64,000 nt of DNA from Chrysopilus asiliformis (Eukaryota; Arthropoda; Insecta; Diptera; Rhagionidae). Made by a program: the position numbers and the translations under genes. Location of the stretch: NCBI GenBank assembly GCA_964034945.1, contig OZ035961.1, positions 31,956,184 to 32,020,183 of the forward strand, written 5' to 3'. The notes below the pieces were generated by a model. It was not told the DNA's origin and searched no databases. It was given only the letters and a program-made list of their open reading frames with translations. Shown piece by piece: positions 11,738 through 22,985 of the stretch (position 1 is the first letter of the stretch; the number at the start of each line of letters is the position of its first letter).

Positions 11738-13555
11738 TATTACAATAAATCGAAAATCTATTAGGAAATCTGCAGAAATCATATAGCAAATATTGTAAAA
11801 AAACTAAAAAAAATCACACTCGTAAAACATTTTTGGCGGAAAGAATAAAATAAAAGATTTTATGTGGGGGGAAAAATTGAGCATATACGGCAAAACACTA
11901 CTCATAAATTGATTAGAATTTTTCCCGTACGTGAACGCAAACTCGGCATTATACGGAAACAAGAACAAACATCTTAGGAACTAATACATGCTTTTGAAAG
12001 TGGATTTCATCAATCAATAGAGCACCTCAAAAACCCTAGCAAACGTCCAAAATCTCAAAAAATCGGTTTTTGGCGGATACGTCAGAGTAATATTTTGGTC
12101 ACCGCCCCTTTAATCTGCGAAATATCAAATTTTTTATATCAAAAGACAAAAATAACTTTTCCTCCAAACTAATTTAAAATACTGAATGATTTTTTATTTT
12201 TATCCCTTTTTATATACTTATAAGTATTTCCACTTATTAAAAAAAACCTACTGTTTGGCAGGATTACCAGAAATTTAAAATTCACTGATTTAAATCTTCC
12301 AATTGATAATAAACTCATGTAGCACAAAGTAATTAAGACTGCTAAACATGTCCTCTCCATTCTAACAAGCAACTATTAACTGTATTTTAAATTAACGATA
12401 TACACAATAAAGGCAAGGAAATATTACCTTTTTTGAAGGACTATAACTATAATACTTCGCGTTGTTATTTAAATTTATGGGCCAAACGCTCACTGATATG
12501 TAGATTTGTACAAAAATTTTCCATTCAAAAACTTAAAACATGTCTTGGAATTGTACTACAGTTGGAAAATTCTGAAATTCCAACTAAAACTTTATCATTG
12601 TTTTGGTGTCTGTGTCTGACTACTTTTGAAGTTTGGCTGTATTCTGAAATTATCTTCCATGTAAATGAAACGGAATTATTTTAAAAAACTTTTTAATCAA
12701 ATTGTTCAACGTTTGTTTGCATTTAGTTTTTTTTTAAATTTATGTAATCTTGACGTTGGAATGTGATATAGAGATTTTTATGTACAAACTTTAATGAAAT
12801 TATATTAAAAAGTGGCATTTCATGCAGTACCAATAGTCCATAATTTTGTAAACATAGAACGCAACTATACGTACGAAGGAAACTAAAAGTGCAATGAAAA
12901 CGAAATTATAAAGTTTTTATTAAGATAGATTTCTTGAACTCATTTTCTGCAGGTACTACACTAAGTTTTACTTCTTCTGGTATTTGTTGCGCAGGAAAAA
13001 TAAAATGAGTACATCGAAAAGAAAATGTCGGCACTGTGAAGGACGAAAAAGTTTGTGTACAAATATGTTATAACGATTTTTTTTGCTGATTTCCAATCTC
13101 TATCTCTTTCTTTCTCTCTCTATCTCTCTTTCTATGTGTGTTTGTAGAATCGACTACTACAAAAAGTCTCAACTAATTTTGATGCGGTTTTTGCTGCTAT
13201 TCTTCCACAGCGCGGATTGGATGTATAAAAATTTAGTCTAATTGGATTTTGATCTATGGAAAATGTTTTTTGAGGTATTTTAAAATTAATTTTTCTCTAA
13301 ATAAAAAAAAAACATTTTCTAGAAATCGCAAAATTCTGTGACGCAAAATTAATTTTGCACGACCATTTTCATTACGCCACAAATTTCTGAAATTTAACTT
13401 CGGATGAAATCTCTATTCGAATATTTTGACACATAAAAGCTGAAGTAAATTCGAATACTGAGAATTTCTGTTGAATTAACTTATTCTTATTTTGCGATAG
13501 ACAAGTGTCGTGGAATAAGTGTTAAGAAAAAAAAATCCGGTAAAAATCGGAAATA
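11738..13555. other. no recognisable gene; pyrimidine-rich microsatellite at 13096-13137
   Basis: AT-rich DNA with short unrecognised frames (12169-12372 -, 12433-12684 +). A TCTC/TTTC-rich simple repeat followed by TGTGTG lies near 13100. Confidence 0.5.
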
Positions 13556-14365
13556 CAGTAATCCCTCGAACTGCGCGGTTTCGGACTGCGCGGTTTCGCA
13601 ACTGCGCGGTTAAGTTTCTAATACCAAAATTTCGAACTGCGCAGCTGCGCGGTTGTTTTTATAATTTCCGTTTAAAAAACATGTTCTGAACATATATTTT
13701 GGTGAATCCCCGACAAGAAGGAATCAGCTGGTAATTTGGTATCTTCGTACATATTTGGTAATTTCGTGCTTATATTAGTGTTTATATTTAGTGGAAATTG
13801 GGACATTAGGTAAGACAATTGATGGGGACGAATTTGAAGACTTAGAGTCAGAAGATATCATGGAAGTCCTTGCAAGCAATGAAGAAAATATTACTGCTGA
13901 CGATATTTTAACACAGTTCGGAGATAATTATAGCGACGAAAATGATGAAAGTGAAGTTATAGAGATTATAAGAAAGAAAAACCTTACGCACGAAAAACTG
14001 GCAATTTTTTTAATGCTTGGTAGTCAACTTTAACAAGAAGCTCTTAATATGGACCCTGATATGGAGCGTGCCTTAAAATTTCGGTGAAATTTGACAGCCG
14101 CTTTAGACCCATACGTAGAAATGCATAATGAAAAATCGGGTAATCAATCACTAATTTTTCAAAAAGATTAGTAATACATATCATATCTTTGTATTACTTT
14201 AAAAATGTCGTTAAATATAAACTTTTTTCTATTTTTTTTTGGAATTTTTCTAATATCTGGGACCTAACTCCAATATTTCATACAAAGTAGGGTTCACAGT
14301 GCTCGGTTTCGCAGTGCGCGCTCTTTTTGTGGAACGTATCTACCGCGCAGTTCGAGGAATTACTG
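13556..14365 (+). mobile_element. Tigger/pogo-like DNA transposon, 810 bp, defective
   Basis: The ends CAGTAATCCCTCGAACTGCG and the complement of the right end (CAGTAATTCCTCGAACTGCG) match at 23 of 24 positions over the full repeat, flanked by TA (13554-13555, 14366-14367). GCGCGGTTTCG words are iterated inside both ends. The interior holds a transposase tail (13791-14033). A 263-bp deletion derivative of the family lies at 47606-47868. Confidence 0.82.
13791..14033 (+). pseudogene. C-terminal tail of Tigger/jerky-type transposase
   Basis: This is an open frame of about 80 codons with no ATG at its 5' edge (it opens with GTG). It is highly acidic, with stretches such as GDEFEDLESEDIMEVLAS and EENITADDILTQFGDN. 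The spacing of acidic and leucine residues resembles the C-terminal region of Tigger/CENP-B-like transposases, which follows the DDE domain. The DNA-binding and catalytic domains are missing, so the element could only move in trans. The assignment rests mainly on the surrounding termini. Confidence 0.5.
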
Positions 14366-14367
14366 TA

Positions 14368-15837
14368 TTAACAATCCCTGAGTTATCAAAACTGGCCCTA
14401 AGTTCTTAAAAATGGGTTCCAGTTATTTCAATTTTATTAATACCAAAATTGAAAGATTTCGGATTGAACCAAAACTTAATGGAACCAAAGATAAAAAGAA
14501 GAAAATTTGTTAGATCTTTATTTTAAATTGTGAATGCGCGGTCCTACCTGGTTACCTCTTACGCTGAATCGTTTCAAAAAGGATACTGTGGGTCGAATAT
14601 ATCCACAAAAGGGGAGCAAAATCAATTTTCACAAGAAGACAGAATATGGAAAAATAAAATCACAGAACCTTTTTTTCTTGTCTCATATTTATCTTTAGAA
14701 TGGTTGCTTTTCATACTAACAACATATAAAACGAGATGGTTTTCTTTATATTTTCTTATTTCAAGGCACATGTGCAATTTATGGAAATTAGGAGGGCTGC
14801 TAGTCCTTTTTATCATCTAAATTTAAATTTGGCAACGAAAAAGAGTTGGAAAACCAATAAAATTATTCCAATTTAAGGAAAGAATCATGAAAATATTTAT
14901 TAAAGATGAAAAAGTGTTTTACCTACTAGTTTTATGGCACAATAATTGAATAAAACTTAGTTAATGAAAATTCATAAATTTAATGTCTCATTTATTGTGA
15001 TGAAAATATTTAAATTGTTAATGTCTTTAAGTATGGAGAATTATGTATGGTAATGTCGGATTCTAGTAGCAATTAATTATAGTAATTTCGAGTATAATTA
15101 TTGTAATGCTTATAGGATTAATTAGGAAGATTATTTAATTAGTTCACATTCGATTTCTAACCCATCTTAATCACTGCTTGCTATATCTTCTTTCACGACC
15201 TTACTGTGAAATACATTGACAAATAAATGCCCGGACTATCGATTCAACAATAATTTCACCTCTATTCACCATGTTTTCAGTCTATTGATACATACTTTGA
15301 TTATTATTAATCAATATTTGAAAGAACCGTAGTTATCGTGACAACTGACAGTCTATTTCTTATATAATAATCCTTGGAGGGACAATCCAATTCTGGCCTT
15401 AATTTCTTGTCTAACAAATAATTTAGTGTGATCGATATTATTTGATAGCTTTAATTTTGGTATTTTCCTCGCGGTTAGATACAATACTTTATGCTTTTAG
15501 AAAGTAATATATAACCATTATTGTCAGAAATTATACTTCATGTGTGTTATGTAGAAGAAAGCATACATTTTTAACATTATTGGAAAAATTCTACAACGGG
15601 CTGGTTTAAGAGAAATTCGTATGAACACAAATATTCATGGTCCACGACTTTGTTTTGGAAAAAAAGTAAAATTGTCCGTTCTTTACGTCAAATATTTTCT
15701 AATAATAAATAAAACATAAGAAAACTACAATTCCGAGAGGAAAAATCGAATTTTGACGGAATATTTCCATTCGTAAGCGTAAGCAGTGGTCCAATTGCAT
15801 TTTGATGGATGGGAAAGTTATACAGAATCTTATTCTA
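14368..15837. other. no recognisable feature
   Basis: AT-rich. The frame at 14530-14820 (96 codons) has no recognisable domain. I see no element termini. Confidence 0.45.
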
Positions 15838-16390
15838 AAGGGTATATTAGATTTGCCTTACCGTTTGTAACGCCAAGATCCCGTCATCACACAAAAAAAC
15901 GAATTACACCAGTGTGTTTAGAATGATAAAAATAATTAATTTCTGCATGTCCGTCCGTCCGTCTGTCCGTCTGTCTGTGGCGCGGATTGCGGGCGCACGG
16001 ATTGAGCTAGAGACTTGCAATTTTGCGCAGATCCATTTTTCCAAGTTCGTTCATGGGCAAAAATGGACCATTAGGGGGGTACCCCCCATACGAACGAAAA
16101 CGATTTTTGCAAATATCTCAAAACCGGTGCGGTGCATCTTATCAAAAAAGTCCAAGAACAAAAGTTATTTAGAATATGATTCTACATAAAACTCCCATAC
16201 AACAAAATCCGATTGGAATCAATTTTAAAAAATCTTATGGGAAAGTTTGACTTCAAAGTGGAATTTTGGTACAACTGTTCGAATTTTGATACGAATATCA
16301 CCATACGGGTCTCCAATGATTGCCAGATTGGCAATTACAGCTTTTGTTATGTTTTTTTTAAATTGCGGCATCGTTTTGTAGAGAGCCAGA
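15838..16390 (+). repeat. microsatellite-centred interspersed repeat, family A
   Basis: Order of landmarks: GGGTATATTAGATTTGCC, CCGTTTGTAACGCCAAGATC, GTGTGTTTAGAATGAT, a GTCC/GTCT microsatellite, GCGCGGATTGCGGGCGCACG, GAGCTAGAGACTTG, GGGGGGTACCCCCCATACGA, and GCCAGATTGGCAATTA near the end. The same order occurs in opposite orientations at 44487-45085 and 45118-45690. No coding capacity; probably a non-autonomous element of unknown mobilisation. Confidence 0.75.
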
Positions 16391-16454
16391 GAAGAAAATA
16401 TTTTTTTTGTATGAGGGAGAAGGGAAGAATAGTCCGAATTTCTTCATAATCCTA

Positions 16455-16726
16455 CACTCAGAAAAATTGAGGCTAACTCGACGACCTACATACGGCGTAA
16501 TTGGCCTCGGGCAGGCGCGCGTTCGCCTGCATGTAGGCAAGTAAAACTGAGTTGACCTGTGGTCGGAGAAATTCTGAAATTAAGCCACCAGCAGGTGAAG
16601 TAGGGCATTGGGAGCTGCACGAGTTGACCTTAGATAGGTTAACTCTGACCGCTAGCTGGCTTACAGACACCTCTGTAAGGTCAGAGTTAACCTGACAAAA
16701 AGTTGACCTGGACATTTTTCTGAGTG
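16455..16726 (+). mobile_element. 272-bp MITE with CACTCAGAAAAA ends, TA duplication
   Basis: The terminal repeats CACTCAGAAAAAT are inverted at the right end (ATTTTTCTGAGTG). The left TA is at 16453-16454; the right TA is now displaced to the far side of the outer retrotransposon (38677-38678), because that element integrated at the last bases of this MITE. A second copy of identical length lies at 60139-60410. Internally, AGGTTAACTCTGACC (16636-16650) pairs perfectly with 16679-16693. TA target and short repeats suggest Tc1/mariner mobilisation. Confidence 0.8.
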
Positions 16727-16880
16727 TTGTAGCAGCGACAAATAAATCCCAAGGTCCTTATATAATCCCCGACACCATAGAGGGTCCTTGAAAAACAACG
16801 ATCAGAATGGTACTCTACCATATGGTTTTCTTCAGGCAAAAGCTCCAACGGGGAGAAAGCAACCTACTGGAGATCTCTAA

Positions 16881-17563
16881 GGGAGATGTCCCACTGGCGC
16901 ATCAGCTCCTGCAGCTGACTGATCCCGACATCAGGTCGCGCAGCTGCATGAACTGATTCGATCAGTTGACATGACACACTGAACTGGGATCAGCTGACCT
17001 CAAACGTCAAAATGTCGGACTCGGAGGAAGACCTTCTCCTTATTTCTCTGCTAAAAAAAACTGAATCTGTGCAATCGTACAAACATCTACCTTTTCCTAC
17101 AGCTTGTACGATTCCTGTGTTTAATTTTTCCTATTCGATGGACATCGTATTTATTTCCACTTGTTCAAAAGTTTATTAGTTAAACAGACTTGTCAAAATT
17201 TTATGATGTCCCCAACTAGTAAATATTGTAAAGTCAACATTTTATGAAGTAGAGAGCCTATAACCTAGAGAGTGGCCATGCTACCTTTATAGACTGTGCC
17301 ACTGATGACAATTATTACCGCCAGACGAAAAAAATATTGAAAATTATCATTTTATTTTATTTAATCTAACAAAAATGGCATTAGAAACTACCCGACATGT
17401 TCCTGATATCAGCTACATTTAGATCAGTTCAAAAAAGTCAGCTTTGTGTCGCAGACATGAAGCTGCACATTTTTTGCAGTGTGCCATGCGCCATTGGATT
17501 ACATGTGCAACTGATATCGGGATCAGTCAGCTGCAGCAGCTGATGGCCAGTGGGACACCTCGC
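16881..17563. mobile_element. 683-bp PIF/Harbinger-like MITE in the 5' LTR
   Basis: The ends GGGAGATGTCCCACTGGC and the complement of the right terminus (GCGAGGTGTCCCACTGGC) match at 16 of 18 positions. TAA precedes (16878-16880) and follows (17564-17566). The 3' LTR has an uninterrupted single TAA at the equivalent point, which proves both the boundaries and the 3-bp duplication. GATCAG/CAGCTG words recur near both ends. No coding frame. Confidence 0.9.
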
Positions 17564-17999
17564 TAACAGATTTAGGAGAAGTTCTTTCTCTTTGACTTTA
17601 ACTTTGGTCGAATGTGGACTGATTTTGTTATTCCTCCCCGGTTGTGCAAGTTTTTTTTGGTGACAACGGGAGAAAAGAATTACTAACTACGTTTACTACG
17701 AAAATTACTTATTTTCATAAGTTCGGAGGATATTTCCGAGAGGTAATTTTTCGATATTCATATTTTTTTTGTGAATTTCACTAAGTTTTATAAAACTTAG
17801 AAAACACGCGGTTGAAACTTGGTTCACGGGGAGGAACCGAAGAGGGGAGTCAGAGCAGGTTTTACTAGCAGATTTGAACCTACGGTTAATAATTACCGCT
17901 AGCTCTGGTGGACATCAACTTTTGTTGAAAGTGAACTAAATTAGAAGCGGTTTTGTCTATAGAACCGAATTTTTTTTCGGTAATTGCCTTTGGATCGGC

Positions 18000-18345
18000 G
18001 GAATTTGTTTTTGATTCTACGGAATTTGCGCCCCGTAAGTCAAAGTCACACGCTAGATACGATCCGGTCAGACAGATTATATTGATTCTACGGAATTTGC
18101 CCCCCGTAAGTCAAATTCACACCAGACACAATCAAGTCAGACAGATTATATTGATTCTACGGAATTTGCCCCCCGTAAGTCAAATTCACACCAGACACAA
18201 TCAAGTCAGACAGATTATATTGATTCTACGGAATTTGCCCCCCCGTAAGTCAAATTCACACCAGACACAATCAAGTCAAACAGATTATATTGATTCTACG
18301 GAATTTGCCCCCCGTAAGTCAAATTCAGGCGCAGACCATTTTTTC
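18000..18345 (+). repeat. 69-bp tandem array in outer 5' LTR
   Basis: GACAGATTAT recurs at 18071, 18140, 18209 and (as AACAGATTAT) near 18279, giving a period of 69 bp (one unit 70 because of an extra C). Units contain GATTCTACGGAATTTG, a C run and GTAAGTCAAATTCAC. Because 69 is a multiple of 3, the array sits in a 165-codon open frame (17953-18450), which I regard as fortuitous. The same array is in the 3' LTR. Confidence 0.9.
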
Positions 18346-19302
18346 TTGGATCATCGAAATTTGCCCTCAACAAATCCTATCGAGGAATTGATCCTGCACA
18401 TCTGCTTTAGAGGGAGAAAGGAAAAACGAAGAAATATTTTTTTGCTGTAAATCTTCAGTGTTGGCCATCGAGCAAATCCATCGAGGTGCTGTGAGTTTTT
18501 TTTTTTGTTTTATGTCATTATATTGTATTATTCATATATGTCGTACATTGAGTATAAATAATTCTACTTTGGTTGTATTAAGTATTTTTCCAATTCATCC
18601 TCTTTGTAACGTTTATTCACCACGATTTTAACACGCGTTCGTTGCGCGCATCAAAAAGGGAATTCTTTTTTTTGGAATTACAAAACAATATTTTCAGGTT
18701 ATATATATATGAGCTCATACATATTTAACACAAACGTATATCTGATTAATTATATCGAGAACTCTCGAACATATACAATATTTTTCGAGTAAGTGGTGGG
18801 GAACGACAGGATTATTAAGGATTAACAAAGAAATTAAAATAACACTTAAACATATAGTCTATAGGTCATATTGAATTCAAACATATTTTTTTTGATAACA
18901 TTATTTTATGCCAGTTAAGGAAATATGATGTACAATTATAAGCGGCTAATTTTTTTATGGTTAAATTACCTTCATATTTTCGTTATATAATTTCTCTATT
19001 TTCTTTATATAATTTATATTTTTTTGTTTATAATAAAGAACTGTTCAAACAATGTTTCGTGGTTAACTAAACCGTGTTAGGTGGATGGAGGTGTGCCTAG
19101 ACGATGAACAATTTCGACGTAATATACTCACGTATAGAGTTGTTGCAGATGCATTGATGGCGTAATGTTTGCGTTATGACGCAGGTATTAGCAATAGTTC
19201 CCTGTTCCCTTCCTTGTAGTACATTCGATTTTTTTTCCTATATCCAGGCACGAATAATAAATATATTTGTTTGAAACCGCGCATTGTATCAAATGGATAA
19301 GA

Positions 19303-19330
19303 CCCCCCCCCCCCCCCCCCCCCCCCCCCC
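19303..19330 (+). repeat. 28-base poly-C tract in outer 5' LTR
   Basis: A homopolymer of 28 C residues in an otherwise AT-rich LTR. The equivalent tract in the 3' LTR (38529-38549) has 21. This is the largest difference between the two LTRs apart from the MITE. Confidence 0.95.
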
Positions 19331-19457
19331 GACCGGCGAGCTGAGCCGCAGCAAACGCAAGCGTGCCTGAGCCCATCTGAATACAATGTTAAGCAGAACT
19401 CGAATTCGAGCGGAACAGGTCATACAGACTTGTACTTAGAAAGCGATTCTTACAAAT

Positions 19458-19475
19458 TGGCGCCCAACGTGGGGC
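19458..19475 (+). promoter_or_regulatory. primer binding site, tRNA-Lys type (outer)
   Basis: TGGCGCCCAACGTGGGGC begins 3 bases after the LTR end. It is complementary to the 3' end of tRNA-Lys, a primer known for Osvaldo-type elements and for several retroviruses. Confidence 0.88.
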
Positions 19476-20254
19476 CGTCAGAAATGACGACCAAACGACC
19501 AGCATGTCGTCCTTAACGGACAGTTCATTTTTTTTAATTCCCTATGATTGTATTTATAAACAATATTTTTTTACCATTTACCTTTCCCTTAACCCAAAGA
19601 AGTAATGTGATATTTTTTGTTAGTAATTGGTGTTGTTATTCAGATCGCAAGTCATATCAATTCGAGTCCTGGAATATTAAGGTGAATAGTATTCCAAGTT
19701 TGCCGATGGTACCTGAGTTGCGAGTCGAATAACAAACTTTAGTTTTGCATTTGTGTTCGGTTAAGTTGACACGATGGCGAGAACCGAATTGTCTATCGAT
19801 TGTCACAAATAAAAAAAGAACTAATCCGCGTTGCGAAAGTCAGAAATTTTTTTGTTTTACTGTGAGTCCCGAGTTATGAAGCACCGTGCATGATAACATC
19901 GAGTTGCCACGTAAAAATAGAAATTTTTTTGTTGTTCTTCGAAAACTACATGCGAATCTTTTGAGTACTATATCAAGAGTCTTAGCCGAGTCTAATGTGC
20001 CTTGCAATAGTACCCAAAATCAAATAAGTAAATTGTTGATATTTCATCGTTTCATAAGTTCATTTTTTTTAGTATTTATGCGTCGTAAAGCATTCGGGCC
20101 ATCAATGTTATTTGCGTTTGGGTGTTTATTGTTATGGTTGCACCACATCCACCTGCTTTAATGGATTGATTAGTACTAATTTTATAGAAAACGTGTTAAG
20201 TCTGTTAGACGTTAAACAAGTGATAAAGATTTTTTTTTGTTATTAAATAATATC
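19476..20254 (+). other. untranslated leader of outer retrotransposon
   Basis: About 780 bases between the primer site and the gag ATG. It contains short unrecognised frames (19544-19732, 19886-20161) and presumably the packaging region. No domain is visible. Confidence 0.6.
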
Positions 20255-20603
20255 ATGACAGGAGATAAGGATTCGCAAGGTGCTATACCGAAGAGTTTTA
20301 GCAAAAACCCCGATAACTTAGATAGACCTCAGACTAGATCCAGTGCCAGACAGGGTCATTTTCCTAGTGCTGAATTATTGCCAAGATCACCACCTTCTGG
20401 ACAAGAAAGGTTTATTCAAAATTTGTCAGAAAGTATCCGTCAGTCTAGTTTCACAGCTGAAGAAGATACCACAACCCGTTTAGAAAGTAATGACCAATCA
20501 CAAACCATGCAAAATCCTCAGACGGTCGATCCTACTTCGAGTACTTTAAGCACTCAGAAAGTTAGATCTAGCATCCTTAATGTGTCACAAACTCCAGTAC
20601 AAT
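20255..20603 (+). pseudogene. gag: gag of outer element, N-terminal piece (split by inner element)
   Basis: The frame opens at ATG 20255 (the upstream TTG in frame is not a plausible start). It encodes about 116 residues rich in S, T, Q and P, typical of the disordered leader of Osvaldo-like Gag, with no enzymatic motif. The frame is cut at 20603 by the inner retrotransposon, whose CAAT duplication spans 20600-20603. The inserted length including one CAAT is 11074 bp, and the gag frame re-enters in phase at 31678. No other lesion separates the two pieces, so this gene was probably intact until the insertion. Read alone it stops within a few bases inside the inner LTR. Confidence 0.85.
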
Positions 20604-22985
20604 TGTAGTGTGGGTAAATTGAGGAATTTCCATTAGATTTAAAATATTTGTTTTGGTGCTACAGTATTCAAATAAAAATCCTTAAAAAAATAAAATACAT
20701 CGGGTCACACTAAGGCTGTCAAGAGCATTAGCTAATTACCCCAACTCCACTTACCGGAAACAGAACACTGGTTTGAGTATGTACTGAACCCACTTGAAAG
20801 ATCCTACAGTCGAGGTGGTAAAAATCTGATGCCATGGATTTTCCAAAAATGCATCATTAACTGGAAAAGAGATTTGGCACAAGGGTGAGGCGTAGTGGAA
20901 CAGAAGTTAAACCACTAGGATCTTAGATAAGATAACAACAATTTGCACAATGATGGTACGATGATTGATTAGAGTCCCTGGGGGGTAATGGTGCAGATGT
21001 GTAGCCGCTTAAAAAAACCCATTTTTAAATCACGCAGGGTGGAGAAAAGGCCACATTGATCGGTCCGAATGTGCTCTCCAATCGAGTCTAAATTCATAAG
21101 GGTTTCCGGCGGCCAAAAAGAAAGACGTATAACAGGAACTTTCATCCACTAAAGAAAGGAGAAAACGTGGTAATTCGGGTTGAACGAGAGTTCGCTCGAA
21201 AGGAATTCTTTAAAATAAGAATAATAAGGAACTGAGACTGGTGAGTAATTTTTCCAGGGGGTAAAATCAGGAGAAAAAAAGAAATAAAGCGAGTTTTTTT
21301 ACAACAGTTGGATTCGGTTACGGAAAGTGTATCGATATTCGGCCACATTAGGCGCGATCGGGCGATAAAAAGGGGAAAATAAGAGCAGTTAGCGAGTGTG
21401 CAAAATCGCAGTCATATAGGAATTAAGACACACCATTTTCCAACGCCCACGCGATCCGAATACCGGATTCTAATCGTCCCAGGGTAACCCGTTCAATATG
21501 GTCCCGATAAACACCATTTTACCCAAAATGCAATAAAGGGCCGCCGGATTACCGTCTGAAGTCATTTGCGTCACAATTAAACATCGAAGCAAGTATTTCG
21601 ACGAGGGAATTCGAAGGCGTGTTAAGAAGAGATCCAGGAAGTTCTAACCAGCCAACTTCATTCGTATAACGATATCTAAGAAGTCCTGTGATAAAGCAAG
21701 GAGCAGAATTTGGAGCGCCTGCAGCGCATTCGTAACGCCACAATCAGTTACCACTGTTCCGAGGGCATTCAGATCTCAACGCCTTCACGCCGTAAGGGGC
21801 GCAGAGAGTACTTCGATCAACGGAGGCGCCTCGTGGTCCACATCATTATCAGCGAGAAACAAAAAATCCAAAATCCAAGATACAGTTTGTTCATTGTCAT
21901 CCATTGTTCTGCTAATCAATATTTAAATAGAATAGCGGTCATCAACCGAAAATCTTTTGTACGGTTATATTATACAAGGGAAGTGTGGTTCATGTGGTTC
22001 AATTATTGCATTCACCCATTAATTTAACAATTTAGTTTTTTTTAGCGTTTTTGAAAATTAATATAACACGATCGAAACGTCGAGCTGAGCTTGTGCGCAC
22101 ATCCTCAACAGACAACGAACACTTCATGCAAACACATACATAAAATTAAATAATCAAACTACACAACAAACTGTGAGTACAAAAAAAAACTATGTTGGTG
22201 CAACTTAAAGTAATATAATTAAATAAAACTTAATAGTAAATTTTAAAAAGTAAATGAGAACCACACTGCTCAAGTGTCTAGATTGGATAAGCCCATTCTT
22301 ATTTTTAGTGTATTTTTTGTTCATATGTTCATATTTATTATTATTATATGATTAGTGCATGCATTTTGTTTGATTATCTTGTTAGAGAATACGTATTATA
22401 AATATTCAAGGTACGATTATTCAAGTGAATTAAAGAAAAATATATATAAAAATATAGCTAAAATATCCGGATTTGTATAATTTAGTCATTTATGTCTATG
22501 TTCGGTAATCTAGATATTTTTATACTGACAAAAGAGTCAGTAATGGAATTTTAAGTTAAGTTATGGAGGATATGTAACCCCGTGGTTTTAACTCTGGCGG
22601 ACGGGGCTGAGGGGAAATGATTCGGACTCTGCTTCTTCAAGTTATCATGCAAGTGCACTTCAAAAATGTTCAATTTTGGTGATGTTTTCCTTATTTCCGA
22701 TTTTCAATAGATATTTTTTTTTGCGAAGCATTTTAACGCGTAAGATAGTTAACTTAAAAGAGAGTGATAGGCACGGATAGTATAATTTTTTTTTGTTATG
22801 GTCATCGTTCTTCACTGGCAAGTTCCCACCCCATCCGACGAGCTCAAGCCGGCAAAGTTGGACCGTGCCTGGCCAGAGCGAAGAACCCTTAACTCTAAGT
22901 TGAGAGAAACACCCGGAATCACCTATGTTTGTATTCTATGGAGGCTTTTGTTTATGAAGATCTCCCAGAAAACCATACTATAACA
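20604..22985 (+). repeat. 5' LTR of inner retrotransposon
   Basis: 2382 bp, starting TGTAGTGTGGGTAAATTG and ending CATACTATAACA. It is identical to the 3' LTR except for an extra 26 bp at 21418-21443 and single-base differences (GGTTACGG against GGCTACGG; CTAAGTTGAG against CTAAGGTGAG). The frames 21549-21743 (-) and 21710-22027 (+) are duplicated in the other LTR and look fortuitous. Confidence 0.95.

Larger units (their letters stand above)
16728..19454 (+). repeat. 5' LTR of outer retrotransposon
   Basis: It starts TGTAGCAGCGAC and ends GATTCTTACA. Apart from the 683-bp MITE and its TAA duplication, it matches the 3' LTR (36639-38673) nearly base for base. A TATAAATA at 18553 and an AATAAA at 19032 are candidate core promoter and polyadenylation signals. 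It also holds a 69-bp tandem array and a 28-base poly-C tract. Confidence 0.95.

Noticed and set aside
16473..16715. 80-codon antisense frame in the MITE, repeated at 60157-60399
   Set aside because: Present in both copies only because the copies are nearly identical; short TIR element without transposase features.
17953..18450. 165-codon open frame in the outer LTR (again at 37178-37675)
   Set aside because: It is a by-product of the 69-bp tandem array, whose length is a multiple of three. No ATG-led domain or conservation beyond LTR identity.
21710..22027. 105-codon frame repeated at 30398-30715
   Set aside because: The duplication is simply LTR identity; no recognisable domain, and an overlapping antisense frame exists.
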